The translations under genes and the position numbers were made by a program. 64,000 nt of DNA from Panopea generosa (Eukaryota; Mollusca; Bivalvia; Adapedonta; Hiatellidae), in assembly GCA_029582155.1 (NCBI GenBank), contig CM055898.1, positions 34,836,955 to 34,900,954 of the forward strand. Direction: 5' to 3'. The notes beneath the pieces are model-generated. The model saw only the letters and a program-made list of their open reading frames with translations, ran no database searches and had not been told where the DNA came from. Of the stretch, positions 21,746-36,089 are shown piece after piece (the stretch's first letter is position 1; each line of letters opens with the position of its first letter).

Positions 21746-24118
21746 TGTTACCGTGGGAAAAAAGGGGCATAACTTTGTAGTGAGACGTTAAGGGAGAGAG
21801 TATGCGCCACTTTGTCAACAAAATTTGACTCGCGACAACTTTACATAATTATTTGAACAAAAAGTGCATTTAAAAGTTGATCTATGTAGATTTTAAGGAC
21901 TGACAGCTTCAGACAAACTTCATATTTTTAGCAGAATTTGCCTTTTTTTACCACTAAATTGTGTCCCATTACATTTCCATAGCTCATGAGTTGTAAGATT
22001 TAAGTTGCTGAATGGTTTTCTCTTTAAATGCTTTTATATTGTGTGAGATTGTGTACATTGTCTAAATTGTGTAATATGTTAGTGTATTTTGCTTAATTTC
22101 ATAATAAATGTAGTGTTTTAAACATGTCTTTATATGAAAATTGCTAATTGAGGAAAAACTCTAAATCTACTGCCACTTTCAATATAAGCTAGGTGTTGTT
22201 TTTGTGCTCTAAATATTTATAAATAAGAAGAGACTCATGTGCAGTTATTCACTTTTTAGTAAAGAAGCATTTAGTGATATTGCGTATAATCATTTGCTAA
22301 AATGGTGCAGTTGCTTTAAAAAAAACTCTAAGCAGTAACTTGTACATGAAAATGAAATAAGATACAAGAAAATACAAATGATACGATTTTCCAACATATT
22401 CGACAAAAAACAAAACAAAATGACAAGTGACATGTCGTGACAACTTGCGAAGCATTATCGGCTGCTCAGACATGTTAATTTTTCTCAACCCAGATTTTGT
22501 TGACGCTATGAAAATAAAATGGGTGGGGTACATTTCTAACATGGTTATTCTTAAAAATATATGCTTGAATAGGTGTAAAAATGTCTGTAACAGGCCATCT
22601 GGACACTTAACATGATGTAAACATGCTCACAAGGTTTGATCATGCAATTCCATGATGAATGTGATTCTATGATAGAAAGTTACTATTGTAAACAGAAACA
22701 ATGACTGTGTTTTAGCTTTCCTGATAACATCTGACAATTTGTCAATACCATAAACATTGCTAAGTTGTTACGAACAATATAATGAGTTTTCTAGTGCCAA
22801 TTGTCATACACTAATGTGCACTTTTTTTCACAACATCACTGCTTGAAAAGCAAAATAACTGATTGACACAAATTCAATTTATTTTACTTACAAAAAAAAC
22901 TCTAAGCAGTAACTTGTACATGAAAATGAAATAAGATACAAGAAAATACAAATGATACGATTTTCCAACATATTCGACAAAAAACAAAACAAAATGACAA
23001 GTGACATGTCGTGACAACTTGCGAAGCATTATCGGCTGCTCAGACATGTTCATTTTTCTCAACCCAGATTTTGTTGACGCTATGAAAATAAAATGGGTGG
23101 GGTACATTTCTAACATGGTTATTCTTAAAAATATATGCTTGAATAGGTGTAAAAATGTCTGTAACAGGCCATCTGGACACTTAACATGATGTAAACATGC
23201 TCACAAGGTTTGATCATGCAATTCCATGATGAATGTGATTCTATGATAGAAAGTTACTATTGTAAACAGAAACAATGACTGTGTTTTAGCTTTCCTGATA
23301 ACATCTGACAATTTGTCAATACCATAAACATTGCTAAGTTGTTACGAACAATATAATGAGTTTTCTAGTGCCAATTGTCATACACTAATGTGCACTTTTT
23401 TTCACAACATCACTGCTTGAAAAGCAAAATAACTGATTGACACAAATTCAATTTATTTTACTTACATTTTCATCAAGATATTGCCATAATATTGTCAAAT
23501 ATGTGTGTCCAAATCCACTGATTTCTCATGAAATGGCACCGTTAAACACTCAAATACACTAAATTTACTGCATCTGAGAATAGCCTGAGAGAAAAAAATG
23601 ATCTGTATCATTGTGGTACTTTTTTCAAGCGTTTGATATTATTTTTCTTAAAGTCTGGCTACACAGTGGAACTTTGTTCTTTTTTTATGTAAAATAAGGT
23701 TGAGGATTTCCTTTATAAAAAAAGGATTTCACATAGAATTTTTTTTGTATTTTTTTTTTTTATTTCATAGCAGGAATGTAAACCAACATAGAAATGCACA
23801 ATAAGGTTGTCAAGGTTGTTTTTTTTTTAAGAAGGTGCAGTGACACCCTGGGATTTTTTTTAAAAAAGTAGTCCTCAAATGCTCATAAATACATAGATAT
23901 GTTGAAATCCTATTAAAGTCACTTTTTTAACACCAGTGATGATTTATTGCAGTATATGCTATACCAACTTTTGCTCTACTCATCTGTAGCAAGAAATCAC
24001 AACTATTATGAACCATTTTGAAAATATTTAAAAACCAAATTACATAGGCCTTGTTTTTAAGTGTTAGAATCGTGTTACCGTGGGAAAAAAGGGGCGAAAC
24101 TGTGTAGTGAAACGTTAA
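21746..24118. mobile_element. 2.4-kb insert with 46-bp direct terminal repeats
   Basis: Begins TGTTACCGTGGGAAAAAAGG at 21746-21791 and ends with a nearly identical 46-bp direct copy at 24073-24118 (four or five differences). Between them lies AT-rich DNA with poly-T tracts and a 574-bp tandem duplication. No protein-coding frame is convincing. Direct ends this short are unlike ordinary LTRs. It could be a solo or tandem remnant of an unidentified element. Confidence 0.65.
22319..23466. repeat. 574-bp near-perfect tandem duplication
   Basis: The unit beginning AAAAACTCTAAGCAGTAACT occurs at about 22319-22892 and again at about 22893-23466, offset 574 bp. I noticed only one or two substitutions (for example ATGTTAATTTTTC versus ATGTTCATTTTTC). 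Small frames in it (62 and about 80 codons, both strands) are copied along and do not look coding. Confidence 0.93.
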
Positions 24119-27100
24119 TACAAAGACTGTCAGAACAGTTACAGAATATGACACTACACAAACTGTAACAACAGCCACATACTATTATATATACAGAGAC
24201 TGTAACAACAGTCAGGAATCGAAAACATACAGAGACTGCAACAACAGTTACAGAATATTATGTATACAGAGCCTGTAACAACAGCTACATACAGAGACTG
24301 CAACCACAGTTACAGAATATTATGTATACAGAGCCTGTAACAACAGCTACATAATATTATATATACAGAGACTGTAACAACAGTTATATAATATTACAGC
24401 TAAATAAACTATAAAAATAGCTACAGAATATTTAACATATAGATACTGTAACAGCAGTTACAGAATATTAAACCTACAGACACTGCAACAACAGTTACAG
24501 AATATTACACATACAGGAATGTAATAAAAGTTACAGAATATTAAACATACAGGGAATGCAATAACAGTCACAGAATAGTACACATACTGAGACTGCAACA
24601 ACAATTATGGAATATTAAACATTAAAGGACTGTAACAACAGCTACATAATATTTCACATAAAGAAAGAGACTGCAACAACAGTAACAGAATATTCAACAT
24701 ACATAGACTGCAATAACAGTTACAGAATATTACACATATAGAGACTGCAACAACAGTTACAGAATATTAAACATACAGGGACTGCAATAACATTTACAGA
24801 ATATTACATATACAGAGACTGCAACAACAGTTACAGAATATTAAACATACAGGGAATGCAACAATAGTTACAGAGTAAAACACATATAGAGACTGCAACA
24901 ACAATTACAGAATATTAAACATACAGGGAATGCAACAATAGTTACAGAGTATAACACATATAGAGACTGCAACAACAATTACAGAATAATAAAAATACAG
25001 GGACTGCAACAACAGATACAGAATATTATATACACAGGAGCTGCAACAACAGCTACAGAATATTACACATACAGAAAATGTAACAAGAGCTACAGAATAT
25101 TACAGATATAGAGACTGTAACAACATTTACAGAATATTATAGATACAGAGACTGCAGCAACATCTACAGAATGAATAGTACACATGATACAAAGACTAAC
25201 AACAGTCACAGAATATATAATATATACAAAGACTGCAACAACCGCAACAGCATATTACACATTCAGAGACTGAAACAACAGTTACAGATTATTATATATT
25301 CAGAGACAATAACAACAGCTACAGAATATATGATATATACAGAGACTGTAACAACAGCTACAGAATATTACATTTATAGAGAGACTGTAACAACAGCTAC
25401 CAATATTAGATATACAGGGATTGTAACAACAGCTACAGAATATTATTATATATACAGGGACTGTAACAACAGACTATTACAAACAACAGCTACCGAATAT
25501 TAGATATAGAGGGAATATAACACCAGCTACATACTATTATTATTAAACAAGGACTGTAACAACAGCTTTAGAATATTATATATGAACAGGGACTGTGGCA
25601 ACAGCTACATACTATTATATATGCAGAGACTGTAACAACAGCTACAGCATATTATTATATATACAGGGACTGTAACAACAGCTATTGAATATTATAGATA
25701 CAGACACTGCAACAACATTTACAGAACATAATAGATACAGAGATTGCAACAACATCTATAGAATAATACATATACAGAGACTGTAACAACAGTCACAGAA
25801 TATTATAGATACAAAGACTGCAACAACCACCACAGCATATAACACATACAGAGACTGTAACAACAGTTACAGAATATTATATGTACAGAGACTGTCATAA
25901 CAGCTACAGAATATGATATATACAGAGAATGTAACATTAGTTACAGACTATTACATATGCAGAGACTGTAAGAACAGCTACATAATATTGCATATACAGA
26001 GACTGTATCAACAGTCACAAAATATTATAGACACAAAGACTGCAACAACCGCTACAGCATATTACACATACTAAGACAGTAACAACAGTTAAAAAAATAT
26101 TATCTGACAGAGACTGTCATAACAGCTACAGAATATTACATATACAGAAACTGTAACAACTGTTACAGACTATTACAAATGACAGCTACTGAATATTAGA
26201 TATACAGGGACTGTAACAACAGCTACAGACTATTACAAACAACAGCTACCAAATATTCGATATACAGGGACTGTAAAAACAACTATATAATATAATATAT
26301 ATACAGAGACTGTAACAACAGCTACATACTATTACATATACAGGGACTGTAACAACAGTTACAAACTATTACAAACATCAGCTACCAAATATTATATATA
26401 TAGGGACTTTTACAACAGCTACAGACTAATATTGTTATACAGGGACTGTAACAACAGCTATAAAATAATAAATATATACAGAGACTGTAACAACAGTTAC
26501 AGACTGTTACAAACAATAGCTACTGAATATAAAAATACAGGGACTGTAACAACAATCACAGACTATTACAAAAAACAGCTTCTGAATATTAGATATACAG
26601 GGACTGTAACAACAGCTACAGACTAATATTATTATACAGAGACTGTAACAACAGCTATAGAATATTATATATATACTGATATTGTAACAAAAGCTACAGA
26701 ATATTTTTATATATACAGAGACTGTTACAGCAATTACAGTATATTATATATTTATACAGGAACTGTAACAACAGCTACATACTATTATACATACAGAGAC
26801 TGTAAGAACAGTTACAGAATATTAGATATACACAAACTGTAACAACAGCCACATCATATTTTATATACAGAGACTGTAACAACAGCTACAGAATATCAAA
26901 CATTTAGAGACTGCAACAACAGTTACAAAATATTACATATACAGAGCCTGTCACAACAGCTACATAATATTATATATACAGAGACTGCAACAACAGTTAC
27001 AGAATATTACACAGACTGCAACAACAGTTTAATAATTTACACATACAGAGACTGTTACAACAGTTACAAAATATTACACTAACTGTAACTTAAGTTACAT

Positions 27101-30100
27101 AATATAACAGAGACTGAAACAAGTTACAGAATAAAACATACACTGTAACAACAGTTTCAGAATATCACACATAGAGACTGTAACAACAGTTATAGAATAT
27201 TACACAGACTGTAACAACAGTTTCAGAATATCACAAATACAGACTGTTACAACAGTTACAGAATATTATACAGACTGTAACAACAATTACAGAATATATC
27301 ACAGACTGTAACAACAACTACAAAATATTACACAGACTGTAAGAACAGTTTCAGAATATTACATATACACACACTATAAAAACATATACAAAATACTACA
27401 CTCACTTAAACAACAGTTACAGAATATTTCATATAAACAGACTGAAACAACAGTTACAGAATATATTATAGACACAGACTGCAACAATAGTTACAGAATA
27501 TTACACAAGCTGCAACACAATGATATAATATAACATATACACAGATTGTAACAACAGTTACAGAATGTTACATATATACAAACTGCAACAAAAGTTACAG
27601 AATATTACTTATACAAAGATTACAACAACAGTTACAGAATATTACACAAACTGCAACAATAGTTACATATTATTACATAGAAATAAAATGTAATAATTGT
27701 TACACATAGAGAGACAGCAACAACAGTTACAGAATATTACAAATATACAGACTGCAACAACAGTTACAGAATATTACATTTAAACAAACTGTAACAATAA
27801 TTAAGCAATATAAAACATACAGGGACTGCAACAACAGTTACAGAATATTAAACATATTCAGATGGCAACAGCAGTTACAGAATATTACACATACACAAAC
27901 TGTTACAACAATTACAGAATATTAAACATACAGGGAATGCAACAACAGTTACAGAATATTACAAATATGCAGAATGCAACAACAGTTACAGAATATTACA
28001 CATACACAAACTGTAACAGAAGTTACAGGATATTTAACATACAGGGACAGTAATAATAAGTACATAATATTATATATACAGAGACTACAACAACAGTTAT
28101 AGAATATCATATATGCATAGACTGTAACAGAAGCTACAGAATATTATATATACAGAGACTACAACAACAGTTACAGAATATTATATATGCAGAGACTGTA
28201 ACAACAGCTACAGACTATTATATATACAGAGTGTGTAACAACAGCTACAGAATATGATATATACAGAGACAGTAACAAAAGTGTAGAATATGAAATATAC
28301 AGATACTGTAACAACAGTTACAGACTTTTGTATATACATGAACTGTAACAACAGCCACCGACTATTGTATATATTGGGACTGTAACAACAGATACAGACT
28401 ACTGTATATACCAGGACTGTAAAAAACAGTTACAGAATATTATATATACAGACACTGTAACAACATCTACAGAATATTATATATACAGACACTGTAACAA
28501 CACTTACATAATATTACATATACAGAGACTGTAACAACAGCTTAATACTATTACATAATTATACAGAGAGAATAAAAACACTTACAGAATATTACATATA
28601 CAGCAAATGTAACAACAGTTACAGACTATTACATATACAGAGACTGTAACAACAGCTACAGAACATAAATATACATTGACTGTAACAACAGCTACAGAAT
28701 ATTATACATACACAGAGATAGTAAAACAGTTACAGAATATTACACATCAACAAACTTGAAGAAAAGCTACCTACTATTATATTAACAAAGACTGTAAAAA
28801 TAGTTACAGAATATTATACATACAGATAATGTAACAACAGTTACAGAATATTATTCATACAGATACTGTTACAACAGTTACAGAATATTATATATACACA
28901 GAGACTGTAACAACCTTTACAGAATATTACATATAAACAAACATTAACATCAGATATATACTATTATGTATACAGAGACTGTAACAATAGTTACAGAATA
29001 TTATATATACACAGAGATAGTAAAAACAGTTACAGAAATTACACATAAACAAACTTGAACAAAAGCTACCTACTATTATATTTACAAAGACTGTAAGAAT
29101 AGTTACAGAATATTATACATACAGATAATGTAACAACAGTTACAGAATATTATACATACAGATACTGTAACAACAGTTACAGAATATTATACATAAAGAT
29201 ACGGTAACAACAGTTACAGAATATTATACATACAGAGACTGCAACAATAGCTACATAATATTATATATATATACAGACACTGTTACAACAGCTACATATT
29301 ATTATTATTTAACAGAGAATGTATCAACAGCTATAGCTTAATACATATGAACAGGGACTGTGGCAACAGCTGCAAACTATTATATATGCAGAGACTGTAA
29401 CAACAGCCATATACTATTACAAATACAAGAACTGTAACAACAGCTATATAATATTATATATATACAGAGACTGTAACAACAGTTACATAATATCATAGAT
29501 ATACAGAGCCTGTAACAACAGATTCAGAATATTACACAGACTGCAATAACAGTTACATAATATTATATATACACAGACAGTAAGACCAGTTACAGAATAC
29601 TACACAGACTGCAACAACAGTTACAGAATTATACACGGAATGCAAAAAAACAGTTAAATAATTTACACATACAGAGACTGTTACAACAATTACAGAATAT
29701 TACAAAGACTCCATTAATTGTAACAGAATAATACAAAGACTGCAACAACAGTTACAGAATATTACACATACACACACTGTTACAAAAGTTACAGAATATA
29801 ACATATACACAGACTATAACAACGGTTACAGAATATTATATTAACACAGACTGTAACAACAGTTATAGAATATTACACAGACTGTAACAACAGTTTCAGA
29901 ATATTACACATACACAGACTGTAACAACACTTACATAATATTACAAGGACACAAACTGTAACAACAGTTACACAATATTACACAGACTGTAACAATAGTT
30001 TCAGAATATTACATATACACAGACTAGAAAAACATATACAGAATACTACACACACTGAAACAACAGTTACAGAATATTATATATACACAGACTGGAACAA

Positions 30101-30598
30101 CAGTTACAGAATATAACATAAACACAGACTGCAACTGTAATTTACAATAGTTACAGAATATTACAAAGGCTGCAACAACAGTTATATATTTTAACATATA
30201 CACAAACTGTAACATCAGTTACAAAATGTTACATATATACAAACTGCAACAACAGTTACAGAATATAACTCATACACAGATTGCAACAACAGTTACAGAA
30301 TGTTACACAGACTGCAACAACAGTTACAGAATATTACATATACACAAACAGTAACAAAAGTTACAGGATATTAAACATACAGGGACTACAACAACAGTTA
30401 TGGAATATTATAAATGCAGAGATTGTAACAGCAGCTACAGAATATTATATATACAGAGACTACAACAATAGTTACAGAATATTATATTTGCAGAGACTGT
30501 AACAACAGCTACATATTATTATATATACAGAGACAGAAAACGACAGCTACAGAATATGATATATACAGAGAATGTAACAATAACGATAGAATATGAAA
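24119..30598 (+). repeat. 37-bp satellite, segment 7
   Basis: 6.5 kb of monomers. 24.1-26.9 kb is mainly the TATATA or mixed subtype, with a GTAACAACAGCTAC core and trinucleotide-like TTATTATA links. 26.9-27.7 kb and 29.5-30.3 kb are rich in the short ACACAGACTG monomer (about 30 bp). The block 28925-30110 recurs at 43420-44560. Confidence 0.94.
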
Positions 30599-31913
30599 CT
30601 AGACCTATCACTGTAGTGATGAATACCCCCAACCGCCGCCATGACAGAAAATGGTTAACCATTGTATGAAGTTTTATTAAATTATATCCAATAGTTTTAA
30701 AGTAATGCTCCAGACAAAAGAAATTCTTAATAAAAGAGAATGTTATGGATTGAGTTGTTTGTATTGTTAATTTTTTTATGGTTTTGTTAAAATTAAAAAC
30801 GGTCTTTTTAATTATTGTGCAGTGTACAAGCTTTCATGGCAATCAATAAATGTTATACTTTTTCGAGTTATGTTGAGGGACAACAATTTTATGGATAAGA
30901 AACAAACAAGAGCACTAGGAATACAATATCGAACCTGCTTTGCTCGAACTCCATGTATTCATCAACTTGGTTCTTTCATGAACTTTATTAAACTGTTATC
31001 ACTGATGGCTTTAAAAGTACTTTAAAAGTACTGCACCAGACAAGGGAAATATATCAAAGGGCAATAACTCTGTAATTAGCAAGAATAGAGTTATGTTTCT
31101 TGTACACCGCACTTCCTGTCATTATATTCTACCATTGTATGAAGTTTGATGAAATTCCATCAAGTACTTTAAAAGTAATGCTCGGACAAGGGAAATATAT
31201 CAAAGGGCAATAACTCTGTAATTAGCAAGAATAGAGTTATGTTTCCTGTACACTGCACTTCCTGTCATTATATTGTACCATTGTATGAAGTTTGATGAAA
31301 TTCCATCCAGTACTTTAAAAGTAATGCTCCGGAAAAGGGAAATATATCAAAGGGCAATAACTCTGTAATTAGCAAGAATAGAGTTATGTTTCCTGTACAC
31401 TGCACTTCCTCTCATTATATTTTACCATTGTATGAAGCTTGATGAAATTCCATCAGGTACTTTTCAAGTTATGCTCATTCCATCCGGTACTTTTCAAGTT
31501 ATGCTCCGGACAAGAAAAAATATCAAAGGGAAATATATCAAAGGGCAATAACTCTGTAATTAGCAAGAACAGAGTTATGTTTCCTGTACACTGCACTTCC
31601 TCTCATTATATTTTACCATTGTATGAAGCTTGATGAAATTCCATCAGGTACTTTTCAAGTTATGCTCCGGACAAGAAAAAATATCAAAGGGCAATAACTC
31701 TGTAATTAGCAAGAATAGAGTTATGTTTCTTGTACACTGCACTTCCTCTCATTATATTCTACCATTGTATGACGTTTGATGAAATTCCATCCAGTACTTT
31801 TCAAGTTATGCTCCGGACAAGGAAAATTGCGGACAGACCGACCGACAGACCGACAGACCGACCTCAGGGTGACTCCAGTATACCCCCCTCAAAACTTCGT
31901 TTGTCGGGGGTAT
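30599..31913 (+). mobile_element. Pearl-like element with 146-bp core repeats
   Basis: Non-satellite insert. After a left flank starting near CACTGTAGTGATGAATACCC there are about five tandem units of ~146 bp (marker GGGCAATAACTCTG at about 31059, 31206, 31352, 31543 and 31689; one unit is 45 bp longer). A GACC/GACA simple repeat follows at 31829-31862, then a terminal stem-loop with arms TATACCCCC and GGGGGTATA ending at 31912. ATACCCCC near the left end and its complement at the right end form short inverted ends. This matches the published architecture of bivalve pearl elements as I recall it (core repeats of ~160 bp, tetranucleotide tract, short 3' tail). No coding sequence. Confidence 0.75.
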
Positions 31914-32514
31914 AAAAACAGAGACTGTAACATCATTTACAGAATATTGTATATACAAGGACTGTAACAACAGCTAAAGACCATTGTTTATATCTGGACT
32001 GTAACAACAGCTACAGACTATTGTATATACCAGGACTGTAACAACAGTTACAGAATATTATATATACAAAGACTGTAACAACAGCTACAGAATATTATAT
32101 ATACAGAGTCTGTAACAACACTTACATAATACTACATATACAGAGACTGTAGCAAGAGCTATATAATATTACATTATTATACAGAGAGTATAACAACAGC
32201 TACAGACTTTTACATTATACAGAGACTGTAACAATAGCTACATAATATTACATATACAGGGATTGTTACAACAGTTACAGAATATTATACATACAGATAC
32301 TGTTACAAAAGTTACAGAATATTATACATACAGAGACTGCAACAACAGCTACATAATATTATATATATATATATATACAGAGACTGTTTACACAGCTACA
32401 GACTATTATATATGCAGAGACTGTAACAACAGCTACATACTATTATAAATACAAGAACTGTAACATCAGCTATAGAATATTATATATTCAGAGACTGTAA
32501 CAACAGTTACATAC

Positions 32515-32515
<1 letters not shown>

Positions 32516-32550
<35 letters not shown>
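32516..32550. repeat. (AT)n microsatellite within satellite
   Basis: About 17 AT units where the TATATA link of one monomer has expanded. A similar one lies at 48534-48579. Confidence 0.9.
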
Positions 32551-32555
<5 letters not shown>

Positions 32556-35500
32556 GACTGTAACAACAGATACAGAATATTTCATAGTCTGCAACAATAG
32601 TTACATAATATTACATATACACAAACTGTAAGAACTGTAACATAATACTACACAGACTTCAACAACAGTAACAGAATTTACACATACACAGACTGTTACA
32701 ACAGTTATAGAACATTACACAGACTGAAACATAAGTTACATAATATTACAGAAACTGCATTAATAGTTACAGTATAATACGAGCACTGCAACAACAGTTA
32801 CAGAATATCACACATATACACACTGTTACAACAGTAACAGAACATTACACAGACTGTAACACCAGTTTCAGAATATCACACATACACAGACTATATATCC
32901 ATGTACAGAATACTACACACACTGAAACAACAGTTACAGAATATTACATATAGACAGACTGTTACAACAGTAACAGAATATAACATAAATACAGACTGCA
33001 TCAATAGTTACAGAATATTACATAGGCTGCAACAACAGTTATATAATATTAGGTATACACAGACTGTAACAACAGTTACAGAATGTTACATATATAAAAA
33101 CTGCAACAACAGTTACAGAATATTACACAGACTGCAACAATAGTTACAGAAAATTACATTCAAACAAACTGTAACAACAGTTAAGCAATATAAAACATAC
33201 AGGGACTGCAACAACAGTTACTGAGTATTAAACATATGCAGAAGGCAACAGCAGATACAGAATATTACACATACACAAACTGTTACAACAATTACAGAAT
33301 ATTAAACATACAAGCCCTGCAACAATAGTTACAGAATATTTCACATACACAAACTGTTACAAAAGTTACAGGATATTTAACATACAGGGACAGCAACAAC
33401 AGTTACATAATATTATATATACACAGAGACTGTAACAACAGCTAAAGAATATTACACATAAACAAACTTTAACAACAGCTACATACTATTATATTTACTA
33501 AGACTGTAACAACAGTTACATAACATTATATATATACAGAAACTGTAACAACAGTTACAGAATACTACACAGACTGCACATAAGTTAAATATTATTACAG
33601 AGACAGCATTAACAGTTACAGAATATTACACATATACACACTGTTACAACAGTTACAGAATATAACATATACACAGTCTATAACAACAGTTACAGAATAT
33701 TATATAAACACAGACTGTAACAACAGCTACAGAATATATCACAGACTGTAACAACATATTCAGAATATCACACATACACAGACTATAACAACAGTTACAG
33801 AATATTACACAGACACAAACTGTAACAACAATTACAGAATATTGCACAGACTGTAACAACAGTAACAGAATGTTACATATACACACACTGCAACAACAGT
33901 AACATAATATTACTCATACACAGATTTCAACAACAGTTACAGAATATTACACAGACTGCAACAATAGTTACATAATATTAAATACAAATAAAATGTTATA
34001 ACATTTACAAATTGTTACACATACAGAGACAGCAACAACAGCTACAGAATATTAAACATATGCAGACTACAACAACAGTAACAGAATATTACACATACAC
34101 AAACTGGAACAACAATTACAGAATATTAAACATACAGGGACTGCAACAACAGTTACAGAATATTACACATATGCAGACTGCAACAACAGTTAGAGAAAAT
34201 TACACATACACAAACTTTAAAAAAGTTACAGGATATTAAACTTACAGGAACAGCAACAACAGTTACAGAATATACAGAGACTACAATTACAGTTAGAGAT
34301 TATATATGCAGAGACTGTAACAACAGCTACATAATATTATAGATACAGAAACTACAATAACAGTAACAGAATATTATGTATGCAGAGACTGTAACAACAG
34401 CTACATACTATTATATATACAGAGACTGTAACGACATCTACAGAATATTATAGATACAGAGACTACAATAACAGTAACAGAATATTATGTATGCAGAGAC
34501 TGTAACAACAGCTACATACTATTATATATACAGAGACTGTAACGACATCTACAGAATATGATATATACAGAGACTGTAACAAAAGCGATAGACGCTTACA
34601 TCAGTTACAGACTATTGTATATACAAGGACTATAACAACAGCTACAGACCATTGTATATTTCGGGACTGTAACAACAGCTACATACAATTGAATATATCA
34701 CAATTGTATCTACAGTTACATCATATTATATACACAAAAACTATAACAACAGTTGCAGATCATTACTCATACAGAGAATGTAACAACAGTCACATACTAT
34801 TATATATGCAAAGACTGTAACAACAGCTACATACTATCATATATGCTGAGACTGTAACAACAGTTACATAATATTACATATACTCAGTCTGTAATAGCAG
34901 TTACAGAATATTAAATATACTCAGACTGTAACAACAGTTCCACAATATTTCAAATACACAGACTGTTACAACAGTTTCTAAATATTACACAGACTGCAAC
35001 AAAAGTTACAGAATATTACACAGACTGCAACAAAAGTTACAGAATATTACACAGACTGCAACAATAGCTATATACTATTATATATACAGAGACTGTAATA
35101 ATAGTTACATAATTTTACACAGACTGCAACAACAGCTACAGAATTTAACATACACACAGACTTAAACAACAGTTACAGAATATTACACAGACTGCAACAA
35201 CAGCTACAGAATTTAACATATACAACGACTATAACAAAAGTTACAGGATATTAAACATACCGGGACAGCAACAACAGTTAAATTATATTAAACATACAGG
35301 GACAGCAACAACAGTTACAGAATAGTACACCAAAACAAACTGTAACAACAGCTACATACTATTATATATACAGAGATGGTAAGAACAGCAACATACTATT
35401 ATAATTATAAACCAGGACTGCAACAACAGCTACATACTAATATATATACAGATACTGTAACAACAGCTAAATACTATTATATATACCAGGACTGTAACAA

Positions 35501-36089
35501 CAGCTACAGAATATTATATATATAGAAACAGTAACAACAGTTACAGAATATTATATATGCAGAGACTATAGAAACAGCTACATACTATTATATATGCAGA
35601 AACTGTAACAATAGCTACACAATATTATATATACAGAGACTGTAACAACAGCTATAGACTATTGTATATACCAAGACTGTTACAATAGGTACAGAATATT
35701 ACATAGACAGAGATTTTAACAAAGGCTACAGACTATTATTTATGAAGAGACTGTAACAACAGCTACATATTTTTATATATGCTGAGACTAACAACAGCTA
35801 CATAATATTATATATGCAGAGACTGTTAAAACAACTACATACTATTATATATATACAGTGACAGTAACAATAGCTATAGAATAATATATGTACAGACTGT
35901 ATGTAAAAACAGCTACATACAATTATATATGCAGAGACTAACAACAGTTACAGAATATTAATCATACAGGGTCTGCAACAACAGCTACAGAATATTATAC
36001 ATACAGGGACAGCCACATAGTTATTTAATAGTACAATTACAGAGTTGGTTGCAACAACAGTTACAGAATATTTAACATAGAGAGACTGG

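Noticed and set aside
22297..23189. Paired frames on both strands (about 62 and 80 codons), apparently conserved between two copies
   Set aside because: The conservation comes from the recent 574-bp tandem duplication. No recognisable domain, and both strands are equally open.
21746..24118. LTR retrotransposon
   Set aside because: Direct ends are only 46 bp, with no TG...CA borders, primer-binding site, polypurine tract or gag/pol frame.
30822..31025. Small gene in the pearl-like element
   Set aside because: 67-codon frame without a domain, in the left flank and first core repeat of a non-coding element.
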